Assembly (NCBI GenBank): GCA_947383645.1
Contig: CANDEH010000116.1
Span: 1-6,568 of the forward strand
Length of the DNA: 6,568 nucleotides
Direction: 5' to 3'
From: an uncultured Clostridia bacterium
GTDB taxonomy: Bacteria; Bacillota; Clostridia; Oscillospirales; Oscillospiraceae
Notes under the pieces: model-generated
What the model was told of the DNA's origin: nothing
The model's database searches: none
The model's input: the letters and a program-made list of their open reading frames with translations, nothing else
Position numbers and translations under genes: made by a program
Shown: positions 1 to 3,732 of the stretch, piece after piece
Layout: every line of letters starts with the position of its first letter
Position numbering within the stretch: the first letter of the stretch is position 1

Positions 1-29
1 GCTCTTGGGTTCCTTTCACACTATCCTCC

Positions 30-155
30 TTACCGCCAGCCTGCTCTGCCGTCTTCTTTCGACAGGCTGAGGCAAATTGCGGTCGATGGCCGCAATTTGT
101 CGCCTGCGGGCGGGTTGATTTGACGCGAAAGGAACCCCTCTTGGGTTCCTTTCAC
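30..155 (-). CDS. Possible 41-residue repeat-encoded peptide (doubtful)
   Basis: On the minus strand a GTG (155-153) is preceded by a perfect AAGGAGG five bases upstream and opens a 41-codon frame that starts VKGTQEGFLSRQINPPAGDK and ends AGWR, stopping at TAA (32-30). The frame lies wholly within repeat sequence. Its stop overlaps the AAGGAGG of copy A, whose own GTG (19-17) starts the same VKGTQE sequence before the window edge cuts it. It is co-directional with xre, 81 bases past that gene's stop. I recognise no domain. It could be a fortuitous frame in a REP-like repeat; the only positive evidence is the strong initiation signal, shared with the inverted copy. Confidence 0.25.
   Translation of the reverse strand: MKGTQEGFLSRQINPPAGDKLRPSTAICLSLSKEDGRAGWR
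73..99. other. Variable hairpin 1 of the repeat (CAAATTG type)
   Basis: Arms CAAATTGCGG (73-82) and CCGCAATTTG (90-99) pair perfectly. The helix can extend by a T.G wobble (83/89) and a C-G pair (84/88), leaving a three-base loop. The equivalent hairpin in the inverted copy (3551-3577) has a different arm sequence but stays fully paired, which suggests the structure itself is conserved. There is no flanking T-run, so it is not a typical intrinsic terminator. Confidence 0.85.
127..153. other. Conserved hairpin 2 of the repeat (GGAACCC type)
   Basis: GAAAGGAACCC (127-137) pairs with GGGTTCCTTTC (143-153), giving an 11-bp perfect stem with the loop CTCTT. In the inverted copy the same hairpin (3498-3524) has one mismatch (A3502 against C3520). 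On the minus strand the first bases of this hairpin form the start of the small repeat-encoded reading frame, so folding would sequester codons 1-4 or so close to its GTG start. Confidence 0.8.
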
Positions 156-204
156 ACTATCCTCCTTACCGCCAGCCTACTCTGCCGTCTTTTTTCGACA
201 GGCT

Positions 205-236
205 GAGACGATGCAGGAGACCTCCTGCATCGTCTC
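205..236 (-). terminator. Hairpin directly after xre, possible terminator
   Basis: A 14-bp perfect stem (205-218 with 223-236) closes a four-base loop. The stem abuts the xre stop codon (239-237) with no spacer. After it on the minus strand comes AGCCTGTCGAAAAAAGACGG, which has no U-run, so a classical intrinsic terminator is doubtful. The stem occupies the slot after GACAGGCTGAG where copy A carries the CAAATTG hairpin, so it may be another exchangeable palindrome that also serves as the 3' end of the xre message. Confidence 0.55.
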
Positions 237-476
237 TTATGCTCTCTCCTGTTCCGCTACGGCCCTCTCAATTTCCATAATCAGCTTGTGGGGCGCCACA
301 CCTAAGGCGTGGGCGATCTTAAAAAGGGTCCCCACCGTGGGGGTGCGCAGTCCACGCTCAATCTTGCTGTAGTGGGTCCGGTCCAGGTCAGCAAGTCCGC
401 TCAGCACCTCCTGGGACAATCCCTTGGATCTGCGGAAATTCCGTATCACTTCGCCTATGAGGCCGGCATCAACCAT
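237..476 (-). CDS. Small XRE-family helix-turn-helix regulator
   Basis: A 79-residue protein that is almost entirely one Cro/CI-type HTH domain. Residues 8-62 contain the typical pattern, with SQEVLSGLADLDRTHYSKIE (21-40) covering helices 2 and 3 and RGLRTPTVGTLFKIAHALGV (41-60) helices 4 and 5. No effector or dimerisation domain follows beyond a short charged tail. It should bind a DNA operator, probably as a dimer. The ATG start (476-474) has a GGGGGGTGA ribosome binding site four bases upstream. The gene is divergent from the EcsC-like gene across 106 bases, so autoregulation and control of that gene are plausible but unproven. Targets are unknown. XRE proteins this short occur in phage, plasmid and chromosomal settings; no phage genes are present here. 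Confidence 0.88.
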   Translation of the reverse strand: MVDAGLIGEVIRNFRRSKGLSQEVLSGLADLDRTHYSKIERGLRTPTVGTLFKIAHALGVAPHKLIMEIERAVAEQERA

Positions 477-497
477 ATGGTCACCCCCCTATCGACC

Positions 498-506
498 ATA
501 ATAGCA
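498..506 (-). promoter_or_regulatory. Extended -10 promoter for xre
   Basis: On the minus strand TGC-TATTAT (506-498) is an extended -10 element, five of six matches to TATAAT plus the TGn. No good -35 lies 17 bases upstream, which is tolerable for an extended -10. The predicted start near 491 would leave a leader of about 15 bases containing the ribosome binding site. Confidence 0.5.
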
Positions 507-533
507 AGCACAAATAAGTTTTATGAGGGTCAG

Positions 534-562
534 TTGATCTCACAGCGGAATTGTGCTATCAT
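534..562 (+). promoter_or_regulatory. Sigma-A type promoter for the EcsC-like gene
   Basis: TTGATC (534-539), a 17-base spacer and TATCAT (557-562), with an extended -10 TG at 554-555. The predicted start near 569 falls on the Shine-Dalgarno sequence AAGGAGG (569-575), implying a very short leader. The promoter lies in the xre/EcsC-like intergenic region, so a repressor bound there could reach both promoters. Confidence 0.6.
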
Positions 563-582
563 TCCAGTAAGGAGGCGGTGCT

Positions 583-1527
583 GTGTATAGAGATACGGAT
601 TCTGCCAGTAAAAAGACGATTGGCAGTGCGCTTGCAGACTTGAAGGACAATGCGGTTGGACTGGCCTCCGACGTCTCCGGCAAGGCCAGGGTCGCCTTTG
701 ACCGGTCAAGGGACGCCGTTATGGAGGCGATTGACCAGAATGGCAACGGCGAAATTGACATTGAGGACATCATCATTCTGGGGCTGAAAACCCCCGGTAT
801 CCGTATTAACCGGAGCGATTTTCTCAGAAAAGAGCTGTTCAAAAACTATCCCAAGGATGTGATTGACGACGCCATCGCCTTCACTCCTGCGCACGCCAGA
901 ATTCCGCCAGGTGAAATTGATAAAATCGCCGACGAGGTCATCCAGTTTGAGCGGACCTGTGTATCCGGCATCTCTGTCGCCCTTGGCGCTCCCGGCGGGA
1001 TCGCCATGGCCGCCACGGTTCCCGCGGACATTGCGCAGTACTATGGCTACCTGCTGCGGGCCACGCAAAAGCTCCTGTACCTGTATGGCTTTCCGGAGAT
1101 TGACACTGCCGAGCGGGACCACAAATTCGACTCGGAAACCATGAATATCCTCATCATCTGCATGGGGGTCATGTACGGGGCCGCAGGCGCCAATAACGCC
1201 TTGAAGGTCATGGCCCATGCGCTGGCCACCGGCGTGGAAAAGAAGCTGCTGAAGACGGCCCTCACAAAGGGGACCATCTACCCGATTGTGAAAAATGTGG
1301 CGTCCTGGTTTGGAAAGAGGATGACGAAGCAGGTATTTGCGGGCTTCTTCAAAAAGGCGATCCCGGTGGTGGGCGGCGTCATCGGCGGGGGCATCACCTA
1401 TCTGTCCTTCAAGCCCTGCTGTGACAAGTTAAAGCTCTCGTTGCAGGATACCCTGCTGAGCAATCCCAATCACCAGGTCACCAGCGTGGATGTTCAAATA
1501 TCAATTTGTGACGCCGAAGGGGATTAG
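583..1527 (+). CDS. EcsC-like protein with EF-hand-like loop
   Basis: A 314-residue protein of unknown function. The start is GTG (583-585), chosen because a perfect AAGGAGG lies seven bases upstream. Residues 1-50 are a polar, probably helical lead-in. Residues 51-62 (DQNGNGEIDIED) match the EF-hand/dockerin-type calcium loop D-x-N-x-N-G-x-I-D, with Asp in place of the usual Glu at position 12. From about residue 125 the pattern resembles the EcsC family: a Gly/Ala-rich segment with PADIAQYYGYLL (147-158), then KLLYLYGFPEID (163-174), hydrophobic stretches at 187-206, and IPVVGGVIGGGITYLSF (260-276) near the C terminus. I recall close relatives in many gut Firmicutes as hypothetical proteins. 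The hydrophobic segments suggest membrane association, but there is no signal peptide. EcsC itself has no firmly known biochemical role. The gene has its own promoter and terminator, so it is probably monocistronic. Confidence 0.85.
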   Translation: MYRDTDSASKKTIGSALADLKDNAVGLASDVSGKARVAFDRSRDAVMEAIDQNGNGEIDIEDIIILGLKTPGIRINRSDFLRKELFKNYPKDVIDDAIAFTPAHARIPPGEIDKIADEVIQFERTCVSGISVALGAPGGIAMAATVPADIAQYYGYLLRATQKLLYLYGFPEIDTAERDHKFDSETMNILIICMGVMYGAAGANNALKVMAHALATGVEKKLLKTALTKGTIYPIVKNVASWFGKRMTKQVFAGFFKKAIPVVGGVIGGGITYLSFKPCCDKLKLSLQDTLLSNPNHQVTSVDVQISICDAEGD

Positions 1528-1553
1528 TCCTCCTTCCTCCGCTGTTTGCGGTT

Positions 1554-1584
1554 AAAAAACGGGGCAAAAATGCCCCGTTTTTTT
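1554..1584. terminator. Strong intrinsic terminator after the EcsC-like gene
   Basis: The GC-rich core CGGGGCA/TGCCCCG (1560-1566 with 1571-1577) has a four-base A loop and is flanked by an A6 run (1554-1559) and a T7 run (1578-1584), so the stem can extend to 13 bp. It begins 26 bases after the stop codon. The A-run and T-run make it usable in both directions, though no minus-strand gene reads into it here. Confidence 0.93.
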
Positions 1585-1604
1585 GACGGTTGCCGGATAG
1601 TTGC

Positions 1605-1633
1605 TTGACTTTTCTCCGCTTGGCGGCTATTCT
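1605..1633 (+). promoter_or_regulatory. Sigma-A type promoter for the membrane XRE gene
   Basis: TTGACT (1605-1610), a 17-base spacer and TATTCT (1628-1633). The predicted start near 1640 lies immediately before the ribosome binding site GGGAGG (1641-1646), which is seven bases from the ATG at 1654. The preceding terminator isolates this promoter from the EcsC-like gene. Confidence 0.55.
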
Positions 1634-1653
1634 GACAGCAGGGAGGCGATGCT

Positions 1654-2244
1654 ATGGCCTTATCGGACAATCTGAAAAACGCCCGGCTGCGCCTGGGGCT
1701 GTCCCAGGAGCTGACAGCGGAGCGGATCGGCGTCAGCCGGCAGGCAGTGACCAAGTGGGAGGCGGGTCAGTCCTGCCCCAGCGCCCGGAATCTGGCCGCC
1801 CTGGCGGAGCTCTATCAGGTCTCTGCGGAGGATCTGCTGGGCCAGGGGGAGGATAAAAGGCCCAACCCGATCCTGCGGGCGAATCTGGTCAAAATTTCCA
1901 TTATCACCCAGGCGGCGCTCCTCAACGTCTGCGCCCAGAACCTGTACATGCTCCGCACCAGGCCGGAGGACCCGCTGTACCGGGGGGCGCTGCTCTTCTT
2001 CCTGGCACCCCTCCTGGCCACGAATATCTGGATGGCCTCCAACCACCGCTTCGAGTCGGACCCGGTCCGGCGGCGGCGGAACACCCGAATTGAGCTGGTC
2101 TACTGCCTCGTCATGCTGGCGCTGACCCTCTTCAACGGCTATGCGGGCACGGGACTGGCGGGGACGGCGGTGATGATTGTTATTGTGTCCGTCTACATCC
2201 TCTGCATCAACCCCAGATTCATGGGGCGCAAGCTGACAAAATGA
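1654..2244 (+). CDS. Membrane-anchored XRE-family regulator
   Basis: A 196-residue protein with an N-terminal HTH and a membrane C-terminal half. Residues 6-62 form the XRE domain: LRLGLSQELTAERIGVSRQA (12-31) followed by VTKWEAGQSCPSARNLAALA (32-51), the usual Firmicutes form in which the recognition helix runs into KWE.G...P. Four hydrophobic segments follow at about 78-98, 110-128, 146-164 and 166-185, separated by short basic loops such as RRRRNTR (139-145). This HTH-plus-membrane design is common in Clostridia. The anchored domain is thought to respond to envelope or ligand signals, but the signal for this protein is unknown. The ATG is supported by GGGAGG seven bases upstream. It is transcribed alone and converges on gerQ, with 35 bases between the two stops. 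Confidence 0.87.
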   Translation: MALSDNLKNARLRLGLSQELTAERIGVSRQAVTKWEAGQSCPSARNLAALAELYQVSAEDLLGQGEDKRPNPILRANLVKISIITQAALLNVCAQNLYMLRTRPEDPLYRGALLFFLAPLLATNIWMASNHRFESDPVRRRRNTRIELVYCLVMLALTLFNGYAGTGLAGTAVMIVIVSVYILCINPRFMGRKLTK

Positions 2245-2245
2245 C

Positions 2246-2275
2246 AGGAGCCTCCCGGTGAACCGGGAGGCTCCT
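2246..2275. terminator. Hairpin terminator between convergent genes
   Basis: GGAGCCTCCCGG (2247-2258) pairs with CCGGGAGGCTCC (2263-2274), with an extra A-T pair at the base and a four-base loop. It begins one base after the XRE stop codon and ends four bases before the gerQ stop codon. The U-run is weak on the plus strand (TTC) and absent directly after the stem on the minus strand, where TGTCATTTTG follows. Its position between convergent genes makes bidirectional use likely. Confidence 0.75.
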
Positions 2276-2279
2276 TCGC

Positions 2280-2855
2280 TTACTGCATGGGGTAGTTCTT
2301 GGGCAGGCTCTGGGTCTGGTGGAAATCTACGAATTTCAGGGCGTAGAGGTCACCGGTGACGAAGCGCCCCTTGTCCGGCTGGTAGAGCACGATGTAGTCG
2401 TTGCCCACCGTGTACAGGAAGCCCGGCACGGACACCGTGCCCTGGCTGCCCATCTGGAAGGTGGCCACCACATAGTAGCCGATGTTTCGGGCCAAAAGGC
2501 TCTTTAAAGAGGCCTGATAGACCTCCGAGTTGTTGGTGGGGTTGGCCATCACCTCCTGGGACACCGGATTCTCCATGTCCAGTGGGTCCCGCTGGGGGGC
2601 GGCGGGGAAGTCCTCCCGGCGCAGCTCATCATAGGACAGGTGGTAGTAGGGCGAGGCCCCCTGAACCGCCTGGATCACCGGCGTCACCGGGGTCTCAGGG
2701 GCGGTGACAGCGACCTGGGCGGTCTCTGTCACCTGCTCTGCCGGGGCGGGCTGGGCGGCGGTCTCCGGCTGGGCGGAGGGCACGTCGGGGTAGCGGACCT
2801 CGCCGCTCCAGTCGATGTCCAGCTGGGCGGGGGCGGTAGTGCTGATCTGTTCCAT
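2280..2855 (-). CDS. gerQ: GerQ-like spore coat protein
   Basis: A 191-residue protein, close to the 181 of Bacillus subtilis GerQ. Residues 25-66 form a low-complexity linker rich in Ala, Pro, Thr, Gln and Val. The C-terminal domain, about 113-183, carries the GerQ pattern: SLKSLLARNIGYYVVATFQM (116-135), then FLYTVGNDYIVLYQPDKGRF (146-165) and LYALKFVDF (170-178), matching the Bacillus N.GK.ATVYMTF, GRDHIVISDP.TG and YLDYVTF blocks. In Bacillus, GerQ sits in the inner coat, is cross-linked by the transglutaminase Tgl and is required for CwlJ to be present and active there. Placement 42 bases downstream of cwlJ supports the call more than sequence alone. The start ATG has AAGGAG eight bases upstream. 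The protein lacks any lysine before residue 118, unlike the Bacillus protein. Confidence 0.85.
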   Translation of the reverse strand: MEQISTTAPAQLDIDWSGEVRYPDVPSAQPETAAQPAPAEQVTETAQVAVTAPETPVTPVIQAVQGASPYYHLSYDELRREDFPAAPQRDPLDMENPVSQEVMANPTNNSEVYQASLKSLLARNIGYYVVATFQMGSQGTVSVPGFLYTVGNDYIVLYQPDKGRFVTGDLYALKFVDFHQTQSLPKNYPMQ

Positions 2856-2897
2856 AGGGTTTGCTCCTTTTCTGTTGGGAATTCGGTCTGGCGGGAA

Positions 2898-3338
2898 TCA
2901 GGTCTTGTAGTAGGCGTTTGTGGGGTTGTAGAAGCAGTGGTCCCCGATGCGGGTCTGCCAGTAGCCCACGGTGGTGGGGAAGTTGTTGCGGCACTTGGGG
3001 CCAAAGGGGTTATAGAACCATAGCGAGTCCGCCACCACCGGTACCCGCCCCCCCTCGATGGCCCAGTCGGCGATGAGGAAGTGGATCTCCTCCGGGCGCA
3101 TATTGTATATGTTCTGCGGGTTGTAGGCACCGCCCTCGGTCTCGCTGGCGCAGACGAACTGACCGGGTTGGAAGATGATGTTGCGAATGCTCCCCTTCCC
3201 CACCCGGGCGTACTCGCCGCCAGCGGCGTGGACGCGGTTCATCACCACACCGGCCACCGCGGCCATGCCCCGCTCCCCCTCGCCCCCTGCCTCGCATTGA
3301 ATGAGCCGCGCAAGCAGCTCCCGGTCTGAATATGCCAT
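2898..3338 (-). CDS. cwlJ: Spore cortex-lytic hydrolase CwlJ
   Basis: A 146-residue SleB/CwlJ-family hydrolase, nearly the same length as Bacillus CwlJ (142). Family landmarks are RLIQCEAGGEGERGMAAVAG (11-30), with Glu16 the presumed catalytic acid of the family, then VVMNRV (31-36), IIFQPGQF (54-61), DSLWFYNPFGPKC (104-116) and DHCFYNPTNAYY (133-144). The last two blocks match CwlJ more closely than SleB. There is no signal peptide and no peptidoglycan-binding domain, as expected for CwlJ, which is made in the mother cell and lodged in the coat. During germination it cleaves cortex peptidoglycan containing muramic lactam; in Bacillus it is triggered by Ca-dipicolinate. It is the first gene of a two-gene operon with gerQ. 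The ATG has AGGAG twelve bases upstream, a rather long spacing, but the start fits the family length. Confidence 0.93.
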   Translation of the reverse strand: MAYSDRELLARLIQCEAGGEGERGMAAVAGVVMNRVHAAGGEYARVGKGSIRNIIFQPGQFVCASETEGGAYNPQNIYNMRPEEIHFLIADWAIEGGRVPVVADSLWFYNPFGPKCRNNFPTTVGYWQTRIGDHCFYNPTNAYYKT

Positions 3339-3363
3339 AAGTATTTCACACTCCTGCTCGCTC

Positions 3364-3392
3364 TACTATATGCCGCCGTTGGCGCGTCGGTT
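3364..3392 (-). promoter_or_regulatory. Sporulation (sigma-K/sigma-E type) promoter for cwlJ-gerQ
   Basis: On the minus strand AACC (3392-3389), a 16-base spacer and CATATAGTA (3372-3364) match the sigma-K form mACm-N16-CATAnnnTA. The -10 also fits the sigma-E consensus CATACAnT at seven of eight positions, but the sigma-E -35 is not evident. Transcription would start near 3357, just upstream of the AGGAG at 3355-3351. Both factors act in the mother cell, where CwlJ and GerQ are made; in Bacillus this operon is reported as sigma-E dependent. Confidence 0.6.
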
Positions 3393-3412
3393 CCAGGGGA
3401 CGGGGAGGCAAA

Positions 3413-3450
3413 AGCGCCCCGGAACCCGTGGAGGGTTCCGGGGCGCGCCG
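3413..3450. repeat. 38-base hairpin repeat, copy 1
   Basis: Identical over 38 bases to 3619-3656 and in the same orientation. GCGCCCCGGAACCC (3414-3427) pairs with GGGTTCCGGGGCGC (3433-3446) around the loop GTGGA. The trailing GCCG is also duplicated. The two copies bracket the inverted repeat copy C and the 20-bp hairpin, suggesting the intervening 168 bases were inserted or moved with the hairpin duplicated. It lies between the cwlJ promoter and the repeat block. Confidence 0.9.
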
Positions 3451-3461
3451 TCTATCAAAAA

Positions 3462-3577
3462 GTCGGCAGAGCAGGATGGCGGTAAGGAGGATAGTGTGAA
3501 AAGAACCCAAGAGGGGTTCCTTTCGCGTCAAATCACCCGCCCGCAGGCGACAAATTGGGACCATTGGTCCCAATTTG
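3462..3577 (-). repeat. Inverted copy C of the left-hand repeat
   Basis: Read on the minus strand this carries the same element as the left array: the CAAATTG hairpin (3551-3577), then TCGCCTGCGGGCGGG, the GGAACCC hairpin (3498-3524), ACACTATCCTCCTTACC and GCTCTGCCG. Outside the CAAATTG hairpin it differs from copy B by four substitutions and a one-base gap over about 88 bases, and diverges after CTTTTT at 3462. The GACAGGCTGAG module sits beside the CAAATTG hairpin in both places (3588-3578 on the minus strand here). The opposite orientation to the left array creates a long inverted repeat around 237-3461. Confidence 0.88.
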
Positions 3578-3732
3578 CTCAGCCTGTCAAAAAACCCGTT
3601 GGGTTTTTTGACAGGCTGAGCGCCCCGGAACCCGTGGAGGGTTCCGGGGCGCGCCGGTACGCAGTCTATTGGAAATACTTCACTGCCGAGCGGAAGAGAC
3701 CCATGTCGTACCGCCCCGGCACGTTCCGGTAG
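3496..3732 (+). CDS. Possible 78-residue repeat-encoded protein (doubtful)
   Basis: On the plus strand AAGGAGG (3484-3490) lies five bases before a GTG (3496-3498) opening a 78-codon frame: VKRTQEGFLSRQITRPQATN at the start, FFDRLSAPEPVEGSG in the middle, ending RPGTFR at TAG (3730-3732). The first 13 residues match the left-array frame except one (R for G at residue 3). The frame crosses all the repeat hairpins and its last 67 bases are antisense to the end of purL. Motifs such as FDRLS and PVEGS are, as I recall, typical of conceptual translations of REP repeats, which argues against a real protein. It is listed because its initiation signal is strong. Confidence 0.2.
   Translation: MKRTQEGFLSRQITRPQATNWDHWSQFAQPVKKPVGFFDRLSAPEPVEGSGARRYAVYWKYFTAERKRPMSYRPGTFR
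3578..3620. terminator. 20-bp perfect hairpin with internal A6/T6 runs
   Basis: Two inverted GACAGGCTGAG modules (3578-3588 and 3610-3620) and A6CCC/GGGT6 arms form a 20-bp stem with a three-base loop (GTT). The inner part, CCC-loop-GGG followed by T6, looks like a short intrinsic terminator usable in both directions. Read from purL it comes just after the 3619-3656 hairpin. The strongest reading is that repeat modules have been recruited as the purL 3' end. Confidence 0.65.
3619..3656. repeat. 38-base hairpin repeat, copy 2, downstream of purL
   Basis: An exact direct copy of 3413-3450. Its 14-bp stem (3620-3633 with 3639-3652) lies 13 bases beyond the purL stop codon on the minus strand. 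There is no U-run directly after it, but the A6/T6 hairpin follows at once, so together they may terminate or stabilise the purL message. It shares G3620 with that neighbouring hairpin, so the two stems form alternatively at their edge. Confidence 0.88.

Larger units (their letters stand above)
1..207. repeat. Tandem intergenic repeat array, copies A and B
   Basis: Bases 2-71 and 138-207 are direct repeats with period 136 and only two mismatches in 70 bases. Each copy starts CTCTTGGGTTCC and ends in GACAGGCTGAG (61-71 and 197-207). The 66 bases between them contain a hairpin (73-99), a TCGCCTGCGGGCGGG segment and the left arm of a second hairpin. An inverted, diverged copy of the same element lies at 3462-3577. 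The array resembles REP-type extragenic palindromic repeats; the TTCGACAGGCTGAG end is a motif I recall from such repeats in many genomes. No transposase or terminal target duplication is visible. Copy A may continue beyond the left window edge. Confidence 0.9.

Noticed and set aside
1..236. CRISPR array
   Set aside because: There are only two long repeat copies with period 136, an embedded palindrome and no regular short spacers or cas genes.
237..476. Toxin-antitoxin pair (xre with the EcsC-like gene)
   Set aside because: The genes are divergent rather than in a tight operon, and the partner is a 314-residue protein resembling no known toxin family.
706..1218. 170-codon minus-strand frame inside the EcsC-like gene
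   Set aside because: Fully antisense to a gene with a strong promoter, ribosome binding site and terminator; no family resemblance.
237..2244. Prophage or genomic-island remnant based on two XRE regulators
   Set aside because: No integrase, att site, phage structural or replication gene is present, and base composition appears continuous with the neighbours. Membrane XRE regulators are ordinary chromosomal genes in Clostridia.
1..3660. Insertion sequence or MITE with transposase
   Set aside because: There is no transposase reading frame and no clear target-site duplication at the ends of either array. The modular palindromes fit REP-type repeats better.
3301..3732. 143-codon frame starting from an ATG at 3301
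   Set aside because: Its first 65 codons are antisense to the cwlJ start, its promoter and a hairpin repeat, and it has no ribosome binding site at that ATG. Only the shorter GTG start at 3496 has a real initiation signal, and that is itself listed as doubtful.
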